38,753 nt of DNA from Puniceicoccaceae bacterium (GTDB lineage Bacteria; Verrucomicrobiota; Verrucomicrobiae; Opitutales; Coraliomargaritaceae), in the NCBI GenBank assembly GCA_902516225.1, contig CABXXS010000005.1, forward strand, positions 1-38,753, in the 5' to 3' direction. The number at the start of each line of letters is the position of its first letter. The first letter of the stretch is position 1. The notes under the pieces are model-generated. The model searched no databases. It had not been told where the DNA came from and worked only from the letters and a program-made list of their open reading frames with translations. Below, one piece after another: positions 1-6,797 of the stretch. A program made the translations under genes and the position numbers.

Positions 1-1
1 C

Positions 2-109
2 AAAATCCTTGCCCAAGGAAACTCCGCAAAACCAGCGAAGCTCTTTAGTGACTTCATGAGTCGAGAACCTAATCCAGATGCACTTTTACGAAGGGACGGC
101 TTATTATAA
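2..109 (+). CDS. M3-family oligopeptidase, C-terminal fragment (partial at window edge)
   Basis: Frame 2 is open from the first base and ends at TAA 107-109, giving 35 residues. They contain ILAQGNS, LFSDF, SREPNPDALLRRDGLL. This matches the conserved tail of M3 zinc oligopeptidases (oligopeptidase A/PrlC and Dcp), where an 'ILA.GNS' segment precedes 'F.GREP..DALLR..G' at the extreme C-terminus. The HExxH catalytic site would lie upstream of the window, so activity cannot be judged. In the family these cytosolic enzymes degrade short peptides. The gene ends naturally here and is cut only by the window edge. The call rests on a short segment, but the motif spacing is distinctive. Confidence 0.72.
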   Translation, partial: KILAQGNSAKPAKLFSDFMSREPNPDALLRRDGLL

Positions 110-423
110 AGACAAGCCACTCTCTAGCTGCTCACCACTTGAATACCAGCATCATATTTCTCTAGTTATTCGGAATCCGCGCCGTCAAAGACAAAGTCCC
201 CCATACCACCTCCTTGACAGAGTATTACCTTCGAATTACTTTTTATATACTAAAGTAGTGTCTATTAAGACCAAATGAATAAAGTATTTAAACTAGTCAT
301 ATTTTATGCAGATACTTTTGTTTTTACCTCACCTAATCAAAAGCAGTCACCAATTTATATATTTTCGCTTTCGCCATGAAGGCGGGGCACCCAAAAACGA
401 GCGCCTTAATAGCCAAAAATAAA
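110..423. other. Intergenic stretch between peptidase tail and ruvB remnant
   Basis: About 310 bases without a convincing gene. A 66-codon open frame at 78-278 overlaps the peptidase tail in another frame, has no recognisable motif and no ribosome binding site, and was not called. A TTGACA at 214-219 followed 17 bases later by TACTTT (237-242) is a weak promoter candidate for the downstream ruvB remnant. The -10 match is poor. Confidence 0.4.
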
Positions 424-690
424 ATGTCCTCTTCGCCCGAAGACCCACCCACCGGAACCGACTTTATAGAGCAAACACTAGCCGCACCTGAGAACGCGCA
501 AGAGTCTATACTGCGCCCGCTCACTTTCGATGACTTCGCTGGGCAAGTGAAGACTATCGAGCGGCTTCAAGTCATGGTCGGCGCGGCCCGCGACCGCGGC
601 GAAGCGCTAAATCATATTCTCCTAAGCGGCCCCCCTGGATTAGGAAAGACCACACTATCGCTTATATTAGGTAACGAGATGGATAGATGA
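424..690 (+). pseudogene. ruvB: ruvB 5' remnant (Holliday junction helicase subunit, truncated after Walker A)
   Basis: Reading from ATG 424 (an ATG at 376 is also in frame) gives 88 residues. They contain LRPLTFDDFAGQ, then GEALNHILLSGPPGLGKTT and LGNEM. These are the N-terminal domain and Walker A of RuvB, the AAA+ motor of the RuvABC branch-migration complex. Intact RuvB is about 330-350 residues. Here the frame ends at TGA 688-690 right after the helix following Walker A. Walker B, sensor motifs, arginine finger and the winged-helix domain are absent, and 691-840 encodes nothing RuvB-like in any frame. The break is therefore a deletion or rearrangement rather than a point mutation. An intact copy may lie elsewhere. 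The fragment cannot be a working helicase. Confidence 0.8.
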
Positions 691-840
691 GAAATCTAGA
701 AGTAGTTTAAATATTTAATTTGTTTAGGTCTTCACGCAGTGCAACCATACTTGTGTGCTTTCATGCGCATGCCGTTTACTTACTGTATTGATGAAGCTCG
801 GTCTTGTCTTCACTTTGTGTTTTTGAAACTATCTTAATAT

Positions 841-1581
841 ATGGCTCGTTTTCGATCGTTCTTATTTCCTGGTGCTTTAATTGAAGCTAACTTACTCACT
901 CTAGATATCCGGGAGAGCCATCATATGGTACGAGTTCTGCGAGCCAAAGCTGGCGAGAGCGTCGAGGTGCTAGATGGTAAGGGTAGTCGCTATTTTGGAC
1001 ACATTATAGACGCGAAAGCTAAAGCGGTAAAGGTTGAGATCGAATCAGTTGAGCGCACATCTAAACGGACGCCGAAGGTGACCTTACTGCAGTCAATTCC
1101 CAAGGGTAAAACGATGGACCTGATACTGCGTATGGCTACGGAGATAGGTGCAGCGCAGGTTCAACCAATATTTACAGATCAAGGCGATGTTCAGATTCAG
1201 GGTAAACGGCTACTTTCAAAAGTAGATAAATGGAAAGTTACAATGATCGAAGCATGTAAGCAATGTGGGCTAGGCTATCTTCCGGAGCTATTGGAGCCCG
1301 TATCTATTCAAGAGTGGTTGAGTGCTCATCCTCCGGCCGAGGGAACTCTGCGACTGGTTGCCAGCTTGGAGACGAGTAGCGGCTCTTTGCTAGATACTTT
1401 AGCGCTCGCCCAATCAGTGACAGAGGTAATCGTTGCGGTTGGGCCAGAAGGAGACTTCACTGCTTCGGAATATACGGCGCTACAGGCATCAGAATTTCAA
1501 CCAGTTCGGCTCGGCGAGAATGTGCTCCGTTCAGAGACAGCAGCGGCTTATCTGCTAAGCGTGGTAGATCAGTACTTGTAG
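841..1581 (+). CDS. rsmE: 16S rRNA m3U1498 methyltransferase RsmE
   Basis: 246 residues, the usual RsmE length. The N-terminal PUA-like part shows '[15 protein letters not shown]' and '[10 protein letters not shown]'. The SPOUT knot domain has '[26 protein letters not shown]', then [12 protein letters not shown] (about residue 200) and the C-terminal knot motif '[17 protein letters not shown]', which binds S-adenosylmethionine. In the family the enzyme methylates N3 of U1498 in 16S rRNA within the assembled 30S subunit. ATG 841 is used. The bases before it (cttaatat) contain no Shine-Dalgarno sequence. It converges on the broken PAS-SpoIIE gene 30 bases downstream, and no terminator hairpin is obvious between them. 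Confidence 0.93.
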   Translation: MARFRSFLFPGALIEANLLTLDIRESHHMVRVLRAKAGESVEVLDGKGSRYFGHIIDAKAKAVKVEIESVERTSKRTPKVTLLQSIPKGKTMDLILRMATEIGAAQVQPIFTDQGDVQIQGKRLLSKVDKWKVTMIEACKQCGLGYLPELLEPVSIQEWLSAHPPAEGTLRLVASLETSSGSLLDTLALAQSVTEVIVAVGPEGDFTASEYTALQASEFQPVRLGENVLRSETAAAYLLSVVDQYL

Positions 1582-1611
1582 GGATTACGCATCGGAGAGT
1601 GAACGGACACT

Positions 1612-2581
1612 TTAAGTAAGTTCAAAACCTAAAATAGTGATGTCATCCTGTTGTTCGGAGACTTCAGTATAGGCGGCGACTTTGTCATAAAGTGCCTCAA
1701 TCGTCAATTGAACTGGCTTGGACTGGAGCTCTTTCAGAGAAGCTATGACACGCTCCATCCCAAATTCATCGCCTGCGGGATTCGATGCTTCGATTATGCC
1801 ATCAGTGAATGCATAAAAGCGATCGCCGACATGTAGTTCTATTGCTTTTGCAAGTGACGCGCTAGTGCCAGGCAGTCCCATAACAGTGCCGTTGGGTAGA
1901 TTAACTAACTCAATCGTGTCTTCTACATTGTGATGGACGAGGACTTGTCTATGCCCGGCATGTGAGAGGATTAGCTCGCGACTGCCATCCTTCCGGCGAG
2001 GACCAAAATGTCCTGCTAGTCCGGTGACGAATCCGTGGTTAATTCGTCCCGTTAATCCCTCGTTCAAGGAATTTAAGAAATCGCATGGGTTATCATTGTA
2101 GACTTCTGCGCTGTGCGCGGTGAGGTATTTTATTAATACTGTGTAAATGGCAGCTGTGACGCCATGTCCACAGACATCGCCCATGAAAAAAAGTAAGTGA
2201 TTACTTGGATTCCGTGGAAAGTTAATCATATCCCCTCCGACTTGCGTCATGGGTTTCCAGAGGTATGCGATCTCTAGGCTTTTTATCTCAGGCACACGCC
2301 CCGGTATCATAACACTTTGCACCTCACTTGCGCTCTCATAGTCTGAGCGCATGTTCTTGTGAAAAGAGATCAAAATCCGTCATGCCTTCTAATTCATGAC
2401 GATCTTTAAAACCATGCATCTGCGCCAGTGCTTGGCTGGCTGCTATGAAGCGGCTCTTTTTATCTTTTATATAAATACGGTCAGCGGTTTGCTCCATAAG
2501 GCTCTCGAAGAGTCGCTTTGCTGAAGCGTGTAAGAGGGCTGAATTATCGTCCTTGTCTTCTTTTTTGCCCGACTTTCGCAT
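1612..2581 (-). pseudogene. PAS-SpoIIE (PP2C-type) serine phosphatase gene, broken by internal deletion/frameshift
   Basis: Two minus-strand frames make up one damaged gene. The 5' part (2581 to 2336, 81 residues) starts a PAS domain: '[20 protein letters not shown]', then [16 protein letters not shown], and stops at TGA. The 3' part (readable from a TTG at 2373 to 1612, 253 residues) is a SpoIIE-type PP2C phosphatase: [15 protein letters not shown], then [33 protein letters not shown] and the C-terminal [12 protein letters not shown]. These carry the metal-binding Asp residues. About half of the PAS fold and the linker to the phosphatase are missing at the junction (about 2340-2370), and the two frames are offset by one base. 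In the family such proteins dephosphorylate anti-anti-sigma factors. The phosphatase half is intact and could be made alone if TTG 2373 initiates, but sensory control would be lost. Confidence 0.75.
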
Positions 2582-2634
2582 TATTGATATTCAATCATTA
2601 AGAGTACGCTTTGGCAATCAAAGATGCTCCGCAT

Positions 2635-3393
2635 TTACAGGGGGCAGGGTTGCTCAAGGAATACCCACGGAAGCTGGAATTTCTGAGCAACCTCTTCAGC
2701 TAGGGCCTTCACCCCAAAGACTTCGGTAGCATAGTGCCCGCAAGGGTAGAGGTTTAGCCCTAGTTCCTGCGCCATGTTAAAGTGGTGCTGGCGCAGCTCG
2801 CCTGTAATAAGGGTGTCGATGTCGTTTTCGAGCAAGTGAGGTACTGCGCTCTGCCCGCTCCCAGTAAGAATACCGATTCGTTTTGGTTGCACGCTGCCGT
2901 ATTCAATACTTTGATATGATTTAGGAAAGAGTTCCTTAAGCTTCTTGGAGAGTTCTTCGCGCCCTCCATCCGGACCAAGAGTAATGGTGGCCATATCGGT
3001 TCCCTCGTAATTCAGGAAAGTATCTACTTTATCTAGGCCTAGTGCTTTTGCTAGTAGTGCGTTGTTCCCAATTTCAGGATGACAATCAAGGGGAAGGTGA
3101 GCGCCGTAGACCGCGAGGTTCCCATCAAGAGCAGACTTCACTTTAATATGATTGCTGCCGACTACGGGGATTGGATGCGTCCAAAACATGCCGTGATGGC
3201 AAATGATGAAGTCGACGCCCGCAGCTATCGCATCCTCAAAGGGACGCTGCCCAGCATCCACAGAAGCACCAATCTTACTAACACAGCCATTGTTTTCAAG
3301 TTGGAGACCATTGTGAGCACCCTCGAAATCATTGATCTCGCCTCGGCACACACGCTGATCGCAGAAAGTTACAATTTCTTCAAGTGAGGCCAT
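2635..3393 (-). CDS. NIF3/DUF34-family dinuclear metal-binding protein
   Basis: 252 residues, the length of short NIF3 (YbgI-type) proteins, which form hexameric toroids with a dinuclear metal site. The metal ligands are visible: His66-His67 in 'ICHHGMFW', His99 and Asp103 in 'YGAHLPLDCHPEIGNN', and His220 with Glu224 in CGHYATEVFG. The biochemical role of the family is unsettled. It has been proposed to act on damaged nucleotide-like metabolites and has been annotated, doubtfully, as GTP cyclohydrolase I type 2. ATG 3393 has no Shine-Dalgarno upstream. It is divergent from tcdA across about 100 bases and lies 53 bases upstream of the broken phosphatase gene, possibly in one transcript. Confidence 0.9.
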   Translation of the reverse strand: MASLEEIVTFCDQRVCRGEINDFEGAHNGLQLENNGCVSKIGASVDAGQRPFEDAIAAGVDFIICHHGMFWTHPIPVVGSNHIKVKSALDGNLAVYGAHLPLDCHPEIGNNALLAKALGLDKVDTFLNYEGTDMATITLGPDGGREELSKKLKELFPKSYQSIEYGSVQPKRIGILTGSGQSAVPHLLENDIDTLITGELRQHHFNMAQELGLNLYPCGHYATEVFGVKALAEEVAQKFQLPWVFLEQPCPL

Positions 3394-3494
3394 ATGTGTA
3401 TATATTGTATACTACTGGGCTTAGAGTGAAGTGTATTTTGTGGATCTTTTTTGATTGATTCTAGCCGCTGAGTTCGGACTTCTATTATTTGAAG

Positions 3495-4274
3495 ATGTCA
3501 GATTATAATACAAGATTTGGAGCGGTAGGGCGCCTCTACGGCGAGGTTGGCCTTGATCGCATACGTAGGGCGCATGTTTGTATTGTTGGTCTCGGGGGCG
3601 TCGGGTCATGGGTGGTCGAAGCACTCGCGCGATCTGGTATTGGGGCGCTTACTCTTGTTGATATGGATGAGGTCTGTCTGAGTAACGTTAACCGTCAAAT
3701 TCACGCGCTAGACGCAACGATCGGCAAGAGTAAGGCTTTGGTACTCGCCGAGCGTATTAGGCAGATCGCCACAGAGTGCATAGTTAGTGTCGAGAATAGT
3801 TACTTCACCGAAGCTACTGCCGAGCGTTTACTTGCCCCAGACTTTGATTACATTATCGATACGATTGATGGAACAAAGCATAAATGTAGACTTATCGCGG
3901 AGGCCCGCCAGCGCCGACTTAATTTTATTACCTGTGGCGGTGCAGGAGGTCGTATCGACCCAAGTCGTATACAAATCAGTGACTTGGCCCGCACGATTAA
4001 CGACCCACTTCTGCTGCAGGTTCGTAAGCGACTAAGGAGTGAGTATGGCTTCCCTAAGTTCAAGCGCCAAAAGTTTAAAATAGACTGCGTATACTCAGAT
4101 GAATTACCTGTTTTCCCGCGGGCCGACGGCAGTGTTAATCGCGAGCGTGAAAGCGGGGAGGACTATCGCCTAAATTGCGACGCTGGGTTCGGATCTGCGG
4201 CTTACTTAACAGGAGCTATGGGCTTCACTCTGGCTGCGGAAGTAGTTAAGCGTATTGCCATGGACAGCTATTAA
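3495..4274 (+). CDS. tcdA: tRNA threonylcarbamoyladenosine dehydratase (TcdA/CsdL, E1-like)
   Basis: 259 residues from ATG 3495. A TTG at 3489 is in frame but less likely. The Rossmann motif VGLGGVGSWVVEALARSG, the acidic 'LVDMDEVCLSNVNRQ', the downstream 'DYIIDTIDGTKHK' and 'INFITCGGAGGRIDPSRIQ'-like region fit the ThiF/MoeB/E1-like superfamily and specifically TcdA, which uses ATP to cyclise t6A37 in tRNA to ct6A. It lacks the extra zinc Cys pairs of MoeB/ThiF, as expected. The C-terminal 'GSAAYLTGAMGFTLAAEVVKRI' helix is typical. It converges on the small membrane protein gene, with the two genes overlapping by four bases (4271-4274). Confidence 0.9.
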   Translation: MSDYNTRFGAVGRLYGEVGLDRIRRAHVCIVGLGGVGSWVVEALARSGIGALTLVDMDEVCLSNVNRQIHALDATIGKSKALVLAERIRQIATECIVSVENSYFTEATAERLLAPDFDYIIDTIDGTKHKCRLIAEARQRRLNFITCGGAGGRIDPSRIQISDLARTINDPLLLQVRKRLRSEYGFPKFKRQKFKIDCVYSDELPVFPRADGSVNRERESGEDYRLNCDAGFGSAAYLTGAMGFTLAAEVVKRIAMDSY

Positions 4275-4636
4275 CTAGCTATCTGGTTTTTATTTATACT
4301 TTCTTTGATCCGCGCAAGTAAGTGCTCCGGCATAGCAGCTCTGCGAATTTTGAATCGTCCTGTATGAGCGACAATGTGATAGCCGAGATGATCGAGTGTA
4401 AGTTTTTCCAATTCTTCCCATCGAATCTCTTTTGGTTTTTTCGGAAATGCTCGAATTATAATTCCCGAATCATTCCAACTAATACGCATTCGCCCAATTG
4501 GTGAGAGTGTAAGCGCGATTGATAAAATGCTAAAGACACTGACAAGAACAGCCATCTTTTCGTCGCCTCTTTGCCAGTAACCCCATGCAACCATGCCGCC
4601 TATAAAGGTGTAGATGAGCGCTTTAATTTTTCTCAT
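4271..4636 (-). CDS. Small membrane protein with PH-like cytoplasmic domain (hypothetical)
   Basis: From ATG 4636 the product is 121 residues. Two hydrophobic segments ('ALIYTFIGGMVAWGYW' and 'MAVLVSVFSILSIALTL') are followed by a basic, beta-rich domain (ISWNDSGIIIRAFPKKPKEI, then WEELEKLTLDHLGYHIVA). This resembles YcxB/bPH-like membrane proteins of unknown role. ATG 4636 has GAGG about 8 bases upstream, one of the few Shine-Dalgarno-like matches here. An alternative ATG at 4681 would add 15 residues but overlaps the last base of tRNA-Val, and a still longer frame from 4720 would read through the tRNA. The gene follows the tRNA on the same strand with no terminator between them, so cotranscription is likely. 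Function not recognised. Confidence 0.6.
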   Translation of the reverse strand: MRKIKALIYTFIGGMVAWGYWQRGDEKMAVLVSVFSILSIALTLSPIGRMRISWNDSGIIIRAFPKKPKEIRWEELEKLTLDHLGYHIVAHTGRFKIRRAAMPEHLLARIKESINKNQIAS

Positions 4637-4680
4637 GTCATTGGCCTCGAACTCATAGCCCTTTGAAGTCAGACTAAGCA

Positions 4681-4757
4681 TGGTGGGAGCTACAGAATTC
4701 GAATCTGCGACCTCATCCATGTCAAGGATGCGCTCTAACCAACTGAGCTAAGCCCCC
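4681..4757 (-). tRNA. tRNA-Val (anticodon GAC), CCA encoded
   Basis: The minus strand reads GGGGGCU (acceptor), UAGCUC...GAGC (D arm), CAUCC-UUGACAU-GGAUG (anticodon stem-loop), a T arm with UUCGAAU, and AGCUCCC-A-CCA. All seven acceptor positions pair, including one G-U, and the anticodon stem has five pairs. The loop UUGACAU places GAC at 34-36, which decodes GUC/GUU valine codons. The 3' CCA is encoded. The 77 nt length is normal. A membrane-protein gene follows almost immediately on the same strand. Confidence 0.95.
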
Positions 4758-4778
4758 GTCACCATGCAAAGAGGCGGA

Positions 4779-4807
4779 AATAAACTTCGTCCCCTGCTTC
4801 AAAGCAA
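4779..4807 (-). promoter_or_regulatory. Candidate sigma-70-type promoter for tRNA-Val
   Basis: On the minus strand TTGCTT (4807-4802) is followed after exactly 17 bases by TTTATT (4784-4779), and the mature tRNA 5' end lies 21 bases further on. Each hexamer matches the consensus at four of six positions or close to it. Spacing and position support it; no other evidence. Confidence 0.42.
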
Positions 4808-5031
4808 GAAAAATTTGCGCCAACCTGCTCCGTAATAGGGGTACCTAGAAACTACAATTGTGCGCCATAAAGGTACTACATGCCATAACAGAGCTTATAG
4901 CCTGCCTTTTAGTTTTTGAAGTCTATCGCTCATTTAAGAAGGGTAAGTTGTGATTATATCTAGTCTATAGGCTGTATCTAAAAGGGCTGAAGATCCCCGC
5001 CTTTCTTCTCGACGCGCACCAACCTAGCTTT

Positions 5032-5829
5032 ATGAAAGTATATATGCCAGCAACAGTTTTTACGATCGCAAATCAGAAGGGTGGCGTAGGTAAGACGACC
5101 TCAGCGATTAATCTCAGTTATGCCCTCGCTGAGAAAGGGGTGCGCACGGTGCTAGTGGATCTCGATCCGCAGGCTAATGCGACTAGCGGCTTGGGCCTTG
5201 AAAAACTTGAGGGTGGAAGCCTTTATGGACCCCTCTGTGGTGAGGGTGGAGCGCTAGAAAAGGTCCAACCGGTGGGTGCAAGTGAAAGCTTATTTATAAT
5301 ACCTTCAGAAGTGGATATGGCGGCGATCGAGATCGAGCTTTTTCAAAGAGATAACTATCTAGTTCAACTGCGTGAAGTGCTTGCGCCACTACGAGAATCA
5401 GGTGACTACGATGTCATTGTCCTGGATTGCCCTCCCGCTCTCGGTATGCTCTCGATGAATAGTTTAGCCGCCGCAGACTATCTGCTCATTGCTTTACAAT
5501 GTGAGTATCTGGCGATGGAAGGTCTCGGCCAAATACTCAAAGTCGTCGGCAAGCTCCGAGAGGCTGGCGCCGATCACCAGATAGAGCTTGGGGGTATTCT
5601 TATGACTATGTTCGATAAGCGCACCAATCTTTGCCAGCAGGTCGTAGGCGAAGTACGCAATCATTTCGATGAGCTGGTTTTTAACAGTATGATACCTCGC
5701 TCGGTCCGCCTTAGTGAAGCCCCGAGTTTCGGACAATCTATTTTTGAGTATGCGCCCGATAGCAGCGGTGCTAATGCGTACAACTGCTTTGCTAAAGAAG
5801 TTATTGAGCGTTTTAACTTGGGGGCATAG
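5032..5829 (+). CDS. parA: ParA/Soj-family chromosome-partitioning ATPase
   Basis: 265 residues from ATG 5032; ATG 5044 (MPATVFTIANQ) is also possible. The deviant Walker A IANQKGGVGKTTSAINL is near the N-terminus, followed by VLVDLDPQANATSGLG (Walker A' Asp), then 'YDVIVLDCPPALGMLSMNSL' (Walker B) and 'LQCEYLAMEGLGQ'. The length is typical of chromosomal ParA/Soj. These dimerise on ATP, bind DNA nonspecifically and move ParB-parS complexes. No parB follows here. The next gene, 8 bases downstream, is a Xer recombinase. No Shine-Dalgarno precedes either start. Functional pairing with an unlinked parB is an inference. Confidence 0.9.
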   Translation: MKVYMPATVFTIANQKGGVGKTTSAINLSYALAEKGVRTVLVDLDPQANATSGLGLEKLEGGSLYGPLCGEGGALEKVQPVGASESLFIIPSEVDMAAIEIELFQRDNYLVQLREVLAPLRESGDYDVIVLDCPPALGMLSMNSLAAADYLLIALQCEYLAMEGLGQILKVVGKLREAGADHQIELGGILMTMFDKRTNLCQQVVGEVRNHFDELVFNSMIPRSVRLSEAPSFGQSIFEYAPDSSGANAYNCFAKEVIERFNLGA

Positions 5830-5837
5830 CGCCAGCC

Positions 5838-6749
5838 ATGTCCGAGCCCATTCCGCACCTTGAGGTATTCTGCAATTACCTCGTGCACGAACGCCGAGTC
5901 TCTGAGTATACGGTGCGCAACTACCAATCAGCGGTTAAGTCTTTCGTACGACACCTACTAGAGGCGGGCGAGTGGAGGGGCGATTTTGCTTCTGTTAGTA
6001 CACTTGAGGTACGCACTTTCGTAATTGAGCAGGGGCGAAATAAAGCGCGGCGCACAGTGCACAATCAGGTTTCCGGATTGCGAGCGTTCTACCTTTACTT
6101 ACGTAAGAAAGGTCACACTACAGCCAACCCTTTTGCAGGGCTTAGCCTACCTAAGCTAGACCGCCCGCTACCGAAATTTTTAACCAAATCTCAGATGCAC
6201 TCCCTGCTCAACGCACCCATTCTACTATGGAAGGATGGTAAGGTTGGAGAGTTTGAGGCATTCCGGGATAGCCTTATTTTGGAGCTACTCTACGGTGGTG
6301 GCCTTCGAGTAAGTGAGCTCTGCGCTCTAAAGCACAAACACATTGAACTAGTTGAAGGGGTTGCTCGTGTCTTAGGCAAAGGTCGAAAAGAGAGGCTTTG
6401 CCCTCTTGGCCCAGTAGCAATGCAATGCTTTAAAACTTTCGTTGAACGTTTTGATCTAGAGTCGGCACACGAAGCTCCAGTTATTTGCGACTGCCGTGGT
6501 CGCCGTATGAATCCTCGGGCAGTTCAGAAATTGCTCAAGACACACCTTTACGCTGCGGGGCTCCCTCTCGATATGACCCCACATAAACTACGCCACTCTT
6601 TCGCTACTCATATGCTCGACGAGGGCGCTGACCTGCGGGCAGTGCAGGAATTACTCGGCCATACGAATCTCTCGACGACACAGATCTATACACATGTTTC
6701 CGTCGCCAGGCTGAAGGAAGCGCACAGACAAGCGCATCCCCGCGCGTAG
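5838..6749 (+). CDS. xerC: Tyrosine recombinase XerC/XerD
   Basis: 303 residues, typical of Xer proteins. The N-terminal SAM-like core-binding domain (about 1-95) shows 'FCNYLVHERRVSEYTVRNY' and VSGLRAFYLYLRKKG. The catalytic domain has Arg in LYGGGLRVSEL, Lys in VLGKGRKER, the box MTPHKLRHSFATHML (His-x-x-Arg), His in LGHTNLSTTQIYTH and the Tyr nucleophile in the same motif. In the family, XerC and XerD resolve chromosome dimers at dif near the divisome. Which of the two this is cannot be settled from sequence alone; XerC is slightly preferred. It starts 8 bases after parA, so the two are probably one operon. Confidence 0.88.
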   Translation: MSEPIPHLEVFCNYLVHERRVSEYTVRNYQSAVKSFVRHLLEAGEWRGDFASVSTLEVRTFVIEQGRNKARRTVHNQVSGLRAFYLYLRKKGHTTANPFAGLSLPKLDRPLPKFLTKSQMHSLLNAPILLWKDGKVGEFEAFRDSLILELLYGGGLRVSELCALKHKHIELVEGVARVLGKGRKERLCPLGPVAMQCFKTFVERFDLESAHEAPVICDCRGRRMNPRAVQKLLKTHLYAAGLPLDMTPHKLRHSFATHMLDEGADLRAVQELLGHTNLSTTQIYTHVSVARLKEAHRQAHPRA

Positions 6750-6785
6750 TTACTATCTTGCTCTTTCTTTGCTCAGCAGTAACTA
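6747..6785. terminator. Possible bidirectional terminator between xerC and ccsA
   Basis: An 8-base inverted repeat, TAGTTACT (6747-6754) and AGTAACTA (6778-6785), surrounds a pyrimidine-rich 23-base loop in the gap between two converging genes. The stem is AT-rich and the loop long, so it is weak as an intrinsic terminator. Confidence 0.25.
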
Positions 6786-6797
6786 AACCCGTATTTG

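Noticed and set aside
78..278. A 66-codon plus-strand open frame near the left edge
   Set aside because: It overlaps the peptidase tail out of frame, has no motif, unusual composition and no initiation signal.
2336..2373. Programmed +1 frameshift joining PAS and phosphatase frames
   Set aside because: No classical slippery site or stimulator is visible, and half of the PAS fold is missing, so a frameshift would not restore a normal protein.
3398..3412. Inverted repeat GTATA-5-TATAC between NIF3 and tcdA as an operator
   Set aside because: Too short and AT-rich to separate from chance; no regulator is linked.
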